A stretch of DNA of 64,000 nt from Paenibacillus sp. CC-CFT747 (GCA_030323305.1 CP106741.1:2511001-2575000), one strand, 5' to 3'; positions 18,549-29,951 are shown, counted from the first letter of the stretch. Notes: generated from the letters alone by a model not told the origin. Made by a program: numbers and translations.

Positions 18549-18852
18549 TGCTACTTCCTCAGCACATGCGGCCCCTGACCCGGCCGCCATTCGGCATAGG
18601 CCACCTGCCGGACATCGCCGAAGCCGCATTCCCGCAGCTTCTGCCGGAGCCAGCCTTCGTCACGTCGGATTTTCCTCCGTTCCTCCAACTGAATTTCTCC
18701 GAACTCCACCAGCCCGCGGAAGATGCGCGTCTTCTTCCGGCTCCAGCTTGTTTTACTTCCTTTCCTTAAGATTGACCTCCCCTTATGAATGAGCAAGGAA
18801 GGCGAGCCGTCCAGAGGACGCCGCAAGTTTGCGTGAGCACCTCGAACAGATC
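18549..18852 (-). pseudogene. Decayed second copy of the DUF421 gene
   Basis: This stretch is close to identical to 24063-24528, the C-terminal two-thirds of the intact DUF421 gene. It lacks about 150 bp of the middle (the counterpart of roughly 24253-24404), carries a second deletion of about 10 bp, and has lost the N-terminal membrane region. The remaining frame reads GDEGWLRQ-type sequence nearly as in the intact copy (EGWLRQKLRECGFGDVRQVA). No start codon or complete domain remains. Both copies have the same orientation and flank the large secreted protein gene, pointing to a past tandem duplication. Confidence 0.85.
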
Positions 18853-18861
18853 GGCGCCCTC

Positions 18862-18954
18862 CATAATATAAATTAGATGTGAAGTAGGTAGAGAGGGAGG
18901 GAACGAAGGGATTAAACCCCTTCTATTTGGAAGCGCCTCCTGATCAGACTGCCT
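18862..18954 (+). repeat. Direct repeat, copy 1 (about 93 bp)
   Basis: It starts CATAATATAAATTAGATGTG and ends GATCAGACTGCCT. A second copy lies at 19132-19221 with scattered substitutions. Both precede the large secreted protein gene. Confidence 0.8.
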
Positions 18955-19131
18955 CTCCTATCTTGAAGGCAATTGCTTCGCGTCGCTATCGGGGTAAGAG
19001 CCGGGAATCTAGTCCGCTTTCCGGTTCAGCTAACTGTTCTTCTGGCTTGGGCTGCTTTCGGGATTGGAGGGAACGAATATCAGCGCAAAGACAACTTCCA
19101 AAAAAGGGTGGAAAAACGCTGCTGTGTCCTT

Positions 19132-19221
19132 CATAATGTAAATTAGATGTAAAGTAGATGGAGGGGAGGGAACAAAGGGGTAAACCCGGTTATTTGGGAG
19201 CGCTTCCCGATCAGACAGCCT
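19132..19221 (+). repeat. Direct repeat, copy 2 (about 90 bp)
   Basis: It starts CATAATGTAAATTAGATGTA and ends GATCAGACAGCCT, 57 bp before the start of the secreted protein. Sequence between the copies (18955-19131) holds no gene that I can see. Confidence 0.8.
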
Positions 19222-19278
19222 AGAATGCTTCCCTATTCTTGCAGGAATTCAATGACCTGAGGGAGGGAAACGAAATTC

Positions 19279-22200
19279 ATGGTAAGGATGAAGCTGGATT
19301 TACGCACAGGTCGGTTGTTCACGACACTCATTCTGCTGCTTGCCCTGATCTCCACAACTATTTTTAGCGTGCCGCAGATGGTGGAAGCTGCCGGTACCGA
19401 TCTGCAAATCAACTTTGAGAACTACAAGGAAGGACCGCTGAACGGCCAGCAGGGATGGTCGGCCGACGTCAAAACGACGGTCACCTCGGCGGTGTATCAC
19501 CAAGGGGCAAGTCCGTTCAGATTCAGGACGACGACACGACCAAGGCTTATGGTCCGTTTATGAACTTTACGCCGATTACCCAGGGAAAGCTGGAATGGTG
19601 GGCCCGGACCGATACGAAGTCCCGGCTGATCACGCAGCTGCAAAGCTACAGTTCCAACGGAACGTTGACCGCGGAGTGGATGGGCTTTAACAGCACGGGC
19701 AACTTCGTGTATTACGACGGTTCCAACAAGGTGAACACCAGCGCGACCTATCAACTCAACCGCTGGTACCACTTTACGGTTCTCTTCGATACCGCTTCCC
19801 AGAAAAAGACGATTCTGATCTCCGATGAAGCGGGCCAGCCGCTCGTATTCGATACGGATATCGCCTTCCGGGATCCGGGCATGGGTTCGGTGAACCGTTT
19901 GCGGTTTTCGACGATCAGTACGGACGTAGGCGTTCACCATATTGATGATATCCGCATCAGCGACCGTATGGAGGAGGATTTGTCCGGCTTGACCGGCATT
20001 CGTCTTCACCAGCAGACCTACATGATGACCATGGGCCAATCGGCGGCATTGCAGGTATTAGGCACATTTACCGACGGAAGTCTGAACCCGGTATCCAGCG
20101 GCAACGTCTATACATCCAGCCATCCAGAGACCGTAGCGGTACAGCCGGACGGACTTATTCAAGCGATAGGAACGGGGAAGCGACAGTGACCGTAACAAAC
20201 GGTGTATACGGGGCTTCCGCCCAAGTGACCGTATTCGGTCCGGACGATGCTCCACCCTATAAATCGATCGCTCCGCGAGAGTTGAACCGAAATACCGATT
20301 TAAGCACATTGACCATTCTTACGCCTCCCGAGGCGGAGTGGAAGCAAAGCGGAGAAAGGCTTGCCGCCTTGCTGAATGCCAAATGGGGCATTCAGGCGCA
20401 AGTCGCGGTTTCCGATTCAGAGTCGGTTGGGGACGGCTGGGCGGGCCAAACGCTCGTTCTCGGCAATCTCGGCAACAATCCGCACATTGCCCGGCTGTAC
20501 GGTCTTTACTTGGCTTACACCGATGCCGTGCATCCGGGACCTGGGGGTATCAGCTTCAGACGATCGTCAATCCGTTCGGCCGGGGCGGCAACACCGTCCT
20601 TCTCGGTGCCAGTGATCTCTCGGGGCTGCAGCTCGGCGAGAATCGGCTGAATGCGATCCTGAGCGGCTTGGGCACCCCGTCGCTGCCTTGGCTGTCGGAG
20701 ACGAAGCTTGCGCCGGAAGCGGCTGCCAAGCTGCCTTACGGCACGAGCCCCATTCCACAGGATGTGGCCGCCATGAAGGCGGACGTCGATAAAATGACCG
20801 CCGAGCTCGTATCCGACAGCACCGAGGAGCTGGATGCGAATAAGCTGCTGTCGCTGTTCAGCCGGCTCACGTATTACGGGAGGCTGTATCAGCTGACCTC
20901 CGATCCGGGTTACGGCGAGGCTTACCGCTACATTTGGAAAGGATACGCTTCTTTCCTGAACCGGTTCCCGCAAACCGCCCAGGGCCAGCTGATCTCGAAG
21001 CGAAACATGTGGACGAACGGCTACGCGACCGTCGGTTCCTATACCGTCATGGAAGCCTCGCCGCTGTTCTCCGTGATGGACCGCAGGCAGATCACGTCCG
21101 CTTTGTACATGACCTATGAAGCCAATACGCGGGACGGCTACCTTGTGAACGCACCGGAGACGGGGGCGCGCTACAACCATGACGTCTTCCCGGCGCTCTC
21201 GATTATTTTCGGCGCGTCCTACTTCCAGAAATACCATGCGCTGCCGGAGGCGAGCGGCTGGTATCGTCTTGGCGAGCGCATTTTCAAGGGCAACACGTCG
21301 AACGTTAACCTGGATGAAGGCTCCGATTACCTCATGCACGTCCCGGGCATTACGCTGGAATATGCCATGGCGACGGGCGACCGCCGCTTCCTGGCGAAGG
21401 GCCTGCGGCCGAGCGCGGACTTGAACGCGATGATGATCGATAACCTCGGGACGATGTCCGGCGGAGGGGACGTATATCCGTTCGGCCGCAGCAGCGCCTA
21501 TTCCTGGAACCACTCGCAGGTGATGAACGCCGCATCCTGGTTTTTCAACGAGCCGCTGTATCAGTTTTTGCTCGAGCGGACAAGAACCGGACCGTTCGAC
21601 AAGCAGAATATGAGCGATCTGGACTTCCCGTTCCACCGTTTCATGACCGACAAAGCTTCCGTCACGGAGCTGACCGGTACCTATCCGATGGTGCAGTCGT
21701 ATCCGGTGGAGCAGGGAGTATATGACGAATTAAAAGATGATCTGGGCAAACCGCTCGACGTGCCGATCGAGGAGACCTTCCATAAGCTTGCGTTCCGCGA
21801 AGGCTTCGAGCTGAATGATTCTTACTTGATGGTCGACGGCTTCTCCGACGGGAAGCACGGCCATATGGACGGTAATACCATCATCAAGTACAGCGCCGAG
21901 GGCCGGATTTTCATCGACGACCGCGATTATATCGAGAAGGCGCCGAAAAACCATACGGGCATGCTGGTCGTCAAGGACGGCGTCCAGGAGGCGAAGCCCC
22001 CGCTGACCCGTCTGCAATGGGCCGCCGACGCCGGAGGAATCGGCATCAGCCGCAGCGAAACGCCGAATTACAACGGCGCAGATTGGACCCGCTCCATCAT
22101 CAGCCCGGGCGGACGCTTTTTCCTCATCTATGACGATGTCCTCCTGAAAGAGAACGGAAGCTACATGCTGGAGAATACGTGGCAGACGCTCGGCAGCTTG

Positions 22201-23973
22201 ACGATTCAAGGCGATCGGTTTGATGTCGAGCAGAAAGGCGCAGCGATGAGTATCCAGAGCCTGGATGAGTCCGATCTCCGGCAGTATGAACGGTACGGGC
22301 ACTTCATCAAGTATTGGAAAACGATTTATCCGTATCCGTATGCAGATGAGGAACACGTGCTCCGTGAAGTGAAAGAAGAACAGGCGTATGAGGCGGGAGA
22401 TACCAGCCGGTTCATCAACGTGTTGTCGAGCACAACGGCCGATGAGCCGGCAGTCAAAGCACGCAGGCTAAATGAGCAGACGGTTCGGATCGAAGAGGCG
22501 GACGGACGGGATTGGTTTGCCCATTGGGGCGCCCTGAACGCGGCCGGCTTCCAAACCGACGGGAAATTCCTTCTGGCCGGTGATGACGAGATTCTCCTTG
22601 CGGAGGTGTCGAATGCACGTATCGGCACGGAAACCCTCCGCTTTGACCAGCCGGTGATGCTGAAGCTGAAGGTCTCCGACGGTAGCTGGGAAGCCTATCG
22701 GCTGACCAAAGGCATGACCCAGTACGACGAGAACGGCAACCCGATCCAGAACGGAACGATTCGCTCGGGTATTCTCGCCGATAACGGAAGCTGGCTTGAG
22801 GGACTTCGCCAAGAGCTGCAGCGTCAGGATAATCCGACAGCTTGGAAGAAGCCTGTGCCGAATCCGGCTAACCCGAACAGCGCGTGGCAGAAGGAGTTGT
22901 CCTTCGGGGAAACGGTAACAAGTTCGGCCGTCGGGGACTTGGACGGAGACGGCCAGGATGATCTCGTGCTCGGCGGCATCAACGGCAAGGTTCAAGCCAT
23001 TTCGGCCGGCGGCCAGCCGCTCTGGACCTTCCAGAGCAAAGGCCGGGTTAACGAAGTAACCGTACAGGACGTACAGGGCGAGCCTGTGATCTTCGTCGCA
23101 ACGGAAAACTGGTTCGTTCACGTCGTGGACCGCACGGGCACGGAGAGCTGGATGGTGGAAATTCCTAATACACCGGAGCGTAGGGAGCAAAAGGGCAATC
23201 TGATCGGCGTCACGACAATCCGGGTCGCTCATATCAACGGCCAGGATCAAGCGCCTTGGATTATGGTCGGCACCCAGTTCCGCTATATTTACGGATTCGA
23301 CCTCCAAGGCAAGCAGGTGTATGAGGACATCGCTTACTTCTATGGCATCGAAGATCTGGAATTCCTTGATCTGGATGAGGACGGCAAGGACGAGGGCGTC
23401 ATCGGGCTCGAATATTATTACTATTCGTTCCTGAACGACGGAGTGTTGACCCGATACGGCGGCAGCCGTCAGCCGGGCCCGGGCTATAAGGTGCTGGAAC
23501 CGCTGGAGTCGTGGAGCGGCAGCACGCAGCCGGCAGTCGCCATAGGGACGAAGCAGAACCGTGTGCATTTGTTTCAATTTAAGGGTTCTCCGACAGAGCT
23601 GTGGAACCGGAATGTGGGTGGAGAGGTCAACGACATCCGTGCTGGGGACTTCGATCAAGATGGAATAACCGAGGTGCTGGTCGCCTCCGACGGGTTCCAA
23701 GTGTATCTGTTGAACGACGACGGCAGCGTACGCTGGCGGACGGCACTCGGCGATCGGGTGATGAAAGCGGCAGCCGTTCAGACGGGAGAAGGGCTGCGCT
23801 ATATGGCGGTAACGGACAACGGCCGCGTCTATACGCTAAATACGCAGGGCGAGATCGTATCGCAGGTTCAATATCAGGGATTGGTCCAAGGCCTGCACGA
23901 CGGCACGGGGACGGATCGGACCTGGATCGTGCTCGAGAACGGGGACGTATACCGTCCCAAGCTGAATCAATAA
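19279..23973 (+). CDS. Large secreted heparinase II/III-like protein with LamG, Ig-like and FG-GAP domains (three frameshifts)
   Basis: Four frames join into one protein of about 1565 residues; single missing G bases near 19505, 20175 and 20543 restore it. A signal peptide (residues 1-36) is followed by a LamG-like domain (about 40-230) and a BIG2 Ig-like domain (about 237-320). An alpha/alpha barrel follows (about 500-790). A beta-rich region has the heparinase II/III motif HGHMDGNTIIKYSAEGRIFI (about 825-1150). The C-terminal propeller (1215-1560) has calcium-type FG-GAP motifs (GDLDGDGQDDLVL, LDLDEDGKDEGVI, GDFDQDGITEVLV). It should be exported and act on a uronic-acid polysaccharide. The exact substrate and catalytic residues cannot be fixed here. 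GAGGGAGG precedes the ATG. Confidence 0.8.
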
Positions 23974-23987
23974 GCGGGACTTACTAA

Positions 23988-24030
23988 ACAAGCGGCCGGA
24001 GGATGGGAACCTCCGGCCGCTTGTTTTTCT
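23988..24030. terminator. Bidirectional terminator after the lyase-like gene
   Basis: A perfect 15-bp stem (23988-24002 with 24010-24024) is followed by T bases. It lies between the convergent lyase-like and DUF421 genes. Confidence 0.93.
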
Positions 24031-24065
24031 TATCGTTAGATCCCCGATCATCCGAATCGCCAAAG

Positions 24066-24743
24066 CTACTTCCTCAGCACATGCAGCCCCTGGCCCGGCC
24101 GCCATTCGGCATAGGCCACCTGCCGGACATCGCCGAAGCCGCATTCCCGCAGCTTCTGCCGGAGCCAGCCTTCGTCCCGTCCGATTTTCCTCAGTTCCTC
24201 CAACTGAATTTCTCCGAACTCCACCAGCCCCCGCGGAAGATGGGCCTTCTCTTCCGGCTCCAGCTTAAGGTCCTGTACCGTAACCGTCTCAAAGTCCGGC
24301 TTCTTCAGTACACTGAGCTGCCCGTTCGTCTCCAGCAGAGCGAACGCCACTTCTTCTATGGCGAAAATATCCTTCTGCCTTAACATCATCCTCAGCTGGT
24401 CGAAATCCAGCTTGTTTTTCTTCATTTCCTTAAGATTGACCTCCCCATTATGAATGACCAGGGAAGGCGAGCCGTCCAGAGGACGCCGCAAGCCCCGGAA
24501 TTTTTGCGTGAGCACCTCGAACAGATAGGACAGAACCATCCATAACGCCAGGGCAAAAAGCAGCTTCCGGTAATTGGCATCCTTATCGTAAACCGTGTTG
24601 CCCACCAATTCACTCAGCATCAGCGAAGAAACAAAATCAAAGGGAGTCAGCTGGGAGATCTCTTTCTTTCCTAAGATTCTCGTTATCAGCCACAGGCCTG
24701 CGAATCCGGTTACCAGCTTAACCGTGATCAATCCGTAATCCAT
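24066..24743 (-). CDS. DUF421 (YetF-family) membrane protein
   Basis: This intact 225-residue protein has three N-terminal membrane segments (LVTGFAGLWLITRILGKKEI, FDFVSSLMLSELVGNTVYD, LLFALALWMVLSYLFEVL) followed by a cytoplasmic DUF421 domain (DGSPSLVIHNGEVNLKEMKK). YetF-type proteins are common in spore formers and some affect spore germination, but the biochemical role is unclear. It is divergent from the germination operon starting at 24943, which fits such a link. A broken second copy of the C-terminal part lies at 18549-18852. Confidence 0.9.
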   Translation of the reverse strand: MDYGLITVKLVTGFAGLWLITRILGKKEISQLTPFDFVSSLMLSELVGNTVYDKDANYRKLLFALALWMVLSYLFEVLTQKFRGLRRPLDGSPSLVIHNGEVNLKEMKKNKLDFDQLRMMLRQKDIFAIEEVAFALLETNGQLSVLKKPDFETVTVQDLKLEPEEKAHLPRGLVEFGEIQLEELRKIGRDEGWLRQKLRECGFGDVRQVAYAEWRPGQGLHVLRK

Positions 24744-24942
24744 GGGAAAATCCGCTCCTCTCTTCTGGAGTCAGCCATCGGGCAGCAGGAAGCCCTTTTC
24801 TTCCTCTTACCCCCCTCCGAGGACGCTGAATCTGTAAAAATATCCCCATTCTTCCCGAATAGGGAACCCGCCTTGGTTAAAAATCAAAAGACCTGCACAA
24901 AGTAACGATGTCTAGGAAATTTACGGCAAGCGAGGGGATCGC

Positions 24943-26573
24943 ATGGTACGTTGGAAAAGGCTTCTGTTCGGCATTCTTCGCCAGCCTTCCGGCCATCCGG
25001 GGAATAACACAAGGCCGGGCCGGAAGGGGGCCGATTCTCGGATCCCCCTTCCGGCCAGAATCCGGAGCGAATTCTCCATGAGCCGAAGGACAATCGTTTG
25101 GATGAGAAAGTGGCCTGGCTTCGCAAGCGGCTGGACAAATGCTCCGATGTTCAATACTATCCCTTCCTGACAGCCGACGGAAGGCGCTGTACCGCCGTCT
25201 ATATCATGAACATGACGGACCAGAACCTGTTCCTGCAGCAGGTGGTGCAGCCGTTAATGGCGGCGGACGAGGTGGATTCCGGGCTGCCGGTGATGGACCG
25301 GCTGTTTCGCCGTAGCCGGGTTCCCGTTACAGGAGCCCAGCATGTTGGCGGGGAAGAGGGGCTGAACAAGCTGCTCGACGGTCAAATCCTGCTTGCCGCC
25401 GATGGGGAACCGGGCTGGGCCTGCCTGCCGCTGACCAACTTCGACAAGAGGTCCATCAGCGAGCCCTCCAACGAGGTCGTCATCCGTGGTCCTAGGGAAG
25501 CCTTCGTCGAGGACATCGCCACGAATCTTACGCTGATCCGCCGGAAGGTGAAGAGCCCGGATTTCAAGACAGAGGAGCAGCTGATCGGCACCTATACCCA
25601 AACCAAGGTGGTCATCGCTTATATTGAAGGGCTTTGCAAGCCGGCTCTTGTGGACGAGGTCAAGAAGAGGCTTTCGCGGATCGAGATGGACGGTGTGCTG
25701 GAGGGCAGCTACCTGGAGGAATACCTGGAGGACAATCCCTTCTCGCCGTTTCCCCAAATTCAGTATACGGAACGGCCGGACACCGCGGCGGCCGGCCTGC
25801 TGGAAGGCCGGATCCTCATCATGTGCGACGGCTCCCCCATCCAGCTGATGGCGCCGGTTACCCTGCCCATGCTGCTTCTGTTCAGCGAGGATTATTACCA
25901 GCGCTGGTTAACGGGAACCTGGATCCGGTGGATCCGTTATTTCTTCGTCGTCATTTCCCTGCTCTTGCCTTCTATTTACATTGCGGTGACGACCTTTCAT
26001 CCGGAGCTGATGCCCTCCAACCTGCTGATGACGGTAGCGGGGGCACGGGAGACAGTGCCTTTCCCCGCGCTCATCGAGGCGTTGATTATGGAAATTACCT
26101 TTGAAGTGCTTAGGGAGGCGGGGATCCGGACCCCGAAGCCCATCGGGCAGACGGTCTCCATCCTCGGTGCCATCGTCATCGGGCAGGCAGCCGTTCAGGC
26201 GGGAATCGTGTCGGCCCCCATGGTCATCATCGTCTCCATGTCGGGGATCGCCTCCTTCGTGATTCCGCACGTGGACCTGGGCCTCGCTTTCCGGTTTCTC
26301 CGGTTCCCGGTTATGTTTGCCGCAGGCAGCTTCGGCCTGTTCGGGATTTCGGTCAGTGTGATCCTTATCGTGCTTCACTTGGTCTCCTTGAGATCCCTAG
26401 GAACGCCTTACATGTATCCGCTTGCCCCGATCGGGGACGGATGGTTCAGGGATTTTGTACTGAGGGCTCCGATTTGGTTCATGAAGAGCCGTCCCGACTT
26501 CTACAAGAACAACCCGTCCAACCGGATGGTCTACCACAAGCGGCCGGTTATCCCGGAGGAGGAGGGAGATTGA
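24943..26573 (+). CDS. Spore germination protein, GerA/GerKA family (one frameshift)
   Basis: The first about 28 codons are in one frame and the rest in the next (EGGRFSDPPSGQNPERIL, then the conserved LDEKVAWLRKRL). One G missing from the run at 25026-25030 joins them into about 543 residues. The protein has a large cytoplasmic N-terminal domain and five to six membrane segments (WIRYFFVVISLLLPSIYIAV, LGAIVIGQAAVQAGIVSAP, IASFVIPHVDLGLAFRFLRF). GerA subunits form the channel-like core of the nutrient germinant receptor in the spore inner membrane. Its stop overlaps the start of the gerC gene (TGATG), so the operon is tightly coupled. The germinant is unknown. Confidence 0.9.
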
Positions 26574-27756
26574 TGAAGCCAGCTCGCCTTTGCGCCGCCT
26601 TTCTGGCCGTTCTGATTCCGTTGGTGCTTCTGACCGGCTGCTGGTCCCGGGTGGAAATCAACGACCGGGCCTTCGTCTCCTCCATCTTTGTGGACAAGGG
26701 ACAAGGGGACAACGTCCGGCTAACGCTGGGCATGCCCCTGCCGTCTCGTCTCGTGCCGGGACAGGTCGGGTCCGGCCAGGGAGGCAATCCATACGCCACC
26801 ATAAGCAAGGAAGCCGCCAACCTGGCGGAAGCGGTGCGCCTTATTCAAGCCGATCTGTCCCGGGATCTGGTCTGGGGCTTGACCCGGGTGGTAGTTCTAT
26901 CCGATGCCTACGCGAAGGAAGGAGTCGTTTCCCTGCTCGAGTTTCTAAGCCGTCTGCCAGGGTTTCAATTCAAAACCTACATGTTCATGGTGAAGGGCGA
27001 GACCAAGCAGCTGGCGATGATGCCCCCTGTTTTTGAGCGCTTTCCGTCCGAGGTGATGAGGAGTTTGGGAACCGCCGCATCACGATGGATACCACCTTCC
27101 GGGACTTCTCGATCGGCTATTACAACGGCGGCGATATGGTGGTCGGCATTCTCAAAACGGAAAGAAAAAAGTTGGTAAGCGAGAAGAACAAGTCGGTTTT
27201 ATGGGCGGGCTCCGATGGGGCGGCGGTTTTTCATAACAACCGGATGGTCGGGGCTTTATCCACGAAGGAAGCGAGAGGGGTGCAGTGGATGGCCGATAAG
27301 GTCAACAACGCTGTCATTACCTTCCCCTCCCCGACGGACGAGAAACCAATCAGCGTCCTCGTGTTGAACAGCAAGACCCGGGTTCGTCCCCGGATCGGGA
27401 AAGACGGGATCGTCTTCCAGGTGCACATTTATGTACAGGATGAATTAATGTCTTCGGATTCGGACATCCCGGTCATGGAACCCGACAACATTGAGCGTTT
27501 GCAGACCCGGATGTCCGAAGAAATCAAAGGGCGCATTATGCGGGCGTTTGAGAAATCCCTGCAGCTAAATTCGGATATTTTCCGGTTTGCCGAATACATG
27601 AAGGTGTACGAGCCGAAGACGTGGGAGGCCGTAAAAGGGAATTGGCATGAAACCTACCGGACCAAGGTCCGCCTGGACATTCAAGTGGAAAGCCGGATCA
27701 GGAGACCCGGGGAAACGAAGCGCTCCCTGAAATCGGAACCTAAGGATGTGGGATAA
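26573..27756 (+). CDS. Spore germination lipoprotein, Ger(x)C family (one frameshift)
   Basis: The protein begins with a lipoprotein signal (LAVLIPLVLLTGC) directly followed by WSRVEINDRAFVSSIFVDK, the standard Ger(x)C opening. After residue 163 the frame changes near 27060; one added G gives EFGNRRITMDTTFRDFS and an open frame to 27756, about 395 residues. The C-terminal domain contains the conserved stretch SEEIKGRIMRAFEKSLQLNSD and ends in a basic tail. GerC is the lipid-anchored subunit on the outside of the spore inner membrane. The start overlaps the gerA stop by one base. Confidence 0.9.
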
Positions 27757-27759
27757 CCT

Positions 27760-27996
27760 GTGCTAAAAGGAATGATAGCGTTCGCGCTTCTGTACCTGTA
27801 CGAATGGCGGTACTTGAAGCGCCAAGCCCGTAAAAGAAGAACCTATTATCTCGTCTTCGGCTGTCTCACAGCCGCATTCCTTTATTTCCTGCTCGTGTAC
27901 TACACCCGGGAATCACCAGGTGTCGGAACGCTGCTGCTTCGGCTGTTCGGGCCTTTGCAGAATGTCCTGGTTCCGAAAACCGTTGTGGAGAGGTGA
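27760..27996 (+). CDS. Small membrane protein in the germination operon
   Basis: This 78-residue ORF starts at GTG 27760, four bases after gerC, and its stop overlaps the region where gerB starts. It has one or two hydrophobic segments (MIAFALLYLYEW and YYLVFGCLTAAFLYFLLVYY) separated by a basic stretch (RYLKRQARKRR). Small membrane proteins in this position occur in other ger operons and can modulate receptor function. I cannot link this one to a named family. Codon use and spacing match the operon, so it is probably translated. Confidence 0.68.
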   Translation: MLKGMIAFALLYLYEWRYLKRQARKRRTYYLVFGCLTAAFLYFLLVYYTRESPGVGTLLLRLFGPLQNVLVPKTVVER

Positions 27997-28001
27997 GGAC
28001 G

Positions 28002-29111
28002 GTGCAGAGGATAACCCAGCTTCAGCTTTATATGCTGCTTACGCTGTTTCTGTATACCACCATGGCGGGCTTTCTGATCGGTCCGTTGATTCGCAAGGCG
28101 GGCTATGAATCGGCGCTAGCTCTTGTCCTTGGGGCCTTTATGGGCCTGTTTCTGGGAGGAGGAGCCCTGCTGCTGGCCCGGACGAGACCGGAGGAATCGT
28201 TTGTGCGGTTCGGGGGAGATTATGGGGAAATGGCTGCATTACCCTTTGTGCGCGGTCATGATCTTCTATCTGCTCAACACGGCGGGCCAAATTTTACGCC
28301 TATTTACCGACTTCCTCATCCAAAGCTATTTGCCGGAAACGCCGGATTGGGCGATATCCGCGCTCTTTGGGGTCTGCGTCGCCATCGGGGTGAGAACCGG
28401 GATAGAGTCCATTTTCCGGTTCAGCCAGCTGTTCTTCTGGTTCGTGCTGCTCTCGGGATTGGTAGGAACGAGTATTCTTGGCAAAGGCATTCCAACGTTC
28501 CGCGCCTATGCCCTGCTTACCCATTTTGATCCGGTTCAGTTGTGGGGAGGGGCTTATCTGTCGGCAGGGAATTATGCGGAGCTGTTCCTCGTCCTGCTCC
28601 TTTATCCCCAGCTTGCGAATGGCCGGCGGACGGGAAGAACGATGTTCTGGGCGACGCTTAGCAGCCTGGTGGTGGTGCTGTCGAACCTGATTCCCACGAT
28701 GATGCTGTTCGATACGAAGCTTGCCGGCAACATGACCTACCCGGTCCTGGAGGCGGTACGGTTCATCCGGGTGGCCGATTTCCTCGAAAATTTGGACCCG
28801 CTGCTGACCGCGATCTGGATTTTCAGCTTGTTCATCAAGCTGTCCCTTCTTGTGTGCGCGGCCACCCTGATCTTTTCCCAGCTGGTCCGGCTGAAGGATT
28901 ACCGACCTCTGTCTTTCTCGCTTACGGCGTTTGCCGTCGGCTTGTCGTTTCACCTGGGACGTAATTTCACAGAGGTGGAGAATTACATTGAGCATGCCTT
29001 CCCCACGTTCTCTCTCCTGGTGGCGAGCCTTCCCTGCTGTACCTGGCCGTATGGCTGGTCCGGCGCAGGAAGTGGAACACGAAGAAAGCCTCCGGCCTGT
29101 CCTCGGAGTAA
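28002..29111 (+). CDS. Spore germination protein, GerB family permease (two frameshifts)
   Basis: This is the GerAB-type subunit, a ten-helix relative of amino acid permeases that forms the germinant-binding site. Three frames join into about 370 residues. A G must be removed from the run at 28212-28216 (giving RFGEIMGKWLHYPLCAVMIF). A C must be added at 29032-29034 (giving PLLYLAVWLVRRRKWNTKKA). The first break is one of few here caused by an extra base. I chose GTG 28002 because GAGAGGTGAGG precedes it; GTG 27993 lies inside that site. The natural stop at 29109 sits inside the terminator stem. Confidence 0.87.
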
Positions 29112-29130
29112 GAGGCAGGCGGAGGCTTTT
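29084..29130 (+). terminator. Terminator of the germination operon
   Basis: GCCTCC-G-GCCTG (29088-29099) pairs with CAGGCGGAGGC (29116-29126) with one bulge, then TTTT. The gerB stop codon lies in its loop. Confidence 0.85.
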
Positions 29131-29220
29131 GGCGCGCTTTCTTGGCCATATGGTTGGCGAGTAAAGCAACGTATGCCTATAGGGAGTTTAGGATTAACGG
29201 AACCATGTGCAAACACGGAG

Positions 29221-29266
29221 CTTAGGAAACACGGAAGAACCGAACTTAGGAAACACGGAAGAACCT
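29221..29266. repeat. 24-bp tandem repeat, two copies
   Basis: CTTAGGAAACACGGAAGAAC is present at 29221-29240 and again at 29245-29264, a 24-bp period. It lies in the gap between the gerB terminator and the next gene. Nothing else is visible in 29131-29377. Confidence 0.8.
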
Positions 29267-29377
29267 TCTCGTATGATAGAGCCGCCTCCCCGGCGACGGA
29301 CGGCTAAAGGGGAGACGGGGTGAAAGGGAAGGAGCACCCTTTGTCTTTCTTCCCTTGGTGGACGTTCCGGTGGACGG

Positions 29378-29951
29378 TCAGCGGGAGGGACGGGACCATC
29401 TCCGCAGCATCCAGCCGGAGGCCAGCAGGCTAAGCCCCCCAACAACCCGAGGACGATAGGGGCGAAGCCGAGATAGCCGAGCCCGATCACGAGGCAGAGG
29501 GCGAAGAGCCAAATCCCGAGCGCCGTGAGCGGCCAGCCGGTCCATCCGCCAAGAAGGCTGTATAGGACGGCCAAGGCCAAGCTCCGCAGCAGCTCGGCGC
29601 TGTATACATCCCCGGTCCGGACCCGCAGCATCAGAAGCATCCCTCCGAAGAGCAGGAGAAGGGGAGGATCCACCAGCCCCGATGGGCCGGAAGAGGCTCG
29701 GAGGATGGGGCCGGTTTCGGCCGCTTTCGTCCGGCACCCCGCCAAATGACGAACAAACTGGCCGCAAGGGCGGCCGTTGGAGGAACGAACCGAAGCCAGG
29801 CCGGAGCGCTCCAGTAGGGAGAGAGCTCCAGCAGGGCGGACACCATCCATTCGGCCCCCCACAGGTAGAACAAGAGAAGATAGTCCGAAGCGGATTGTAG
29901 CTGTTCCCGCACGGCTGCAGTTGGGGAGGAGGGCAGGGACAACAGAATCAC
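29378..29951 (-). CDS. Predicted membrane protein of unknown function (two frameshifts)
   Basis: Three frames join into about 192 residues. It starts MILLSLPSSPTAAVREQLQS, continues after a break near 29670 (LLLLFGGMLLMLRVRTGDVY), and ends after a second break near 29433 (GGLSLLASGWMLRRWSRPSR). Each break needs one added base. It has four to five hydrophobic segments, including LRSLALAVLYSLLGGWTGW and LTALGIWLFALCLVIGLGYL. I know no family for it. It faces the germination operon and follows the AraC gene in the same direction with about 100 bp between them. Confidence 0.6.

Noticed and set aside
18549..24743. Composite transposon or IS pair around the lyase-like gene
   Set aside because: The flanking repeats are a DUF421 membrane protein gene and its remnant, with no transposase or terminal inverted repeats.
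29221..29266. Start of a CRISPR array
   Set aside because: Only two 20-bp copies with a 4-bp gap; spacers and cas genes are absent.
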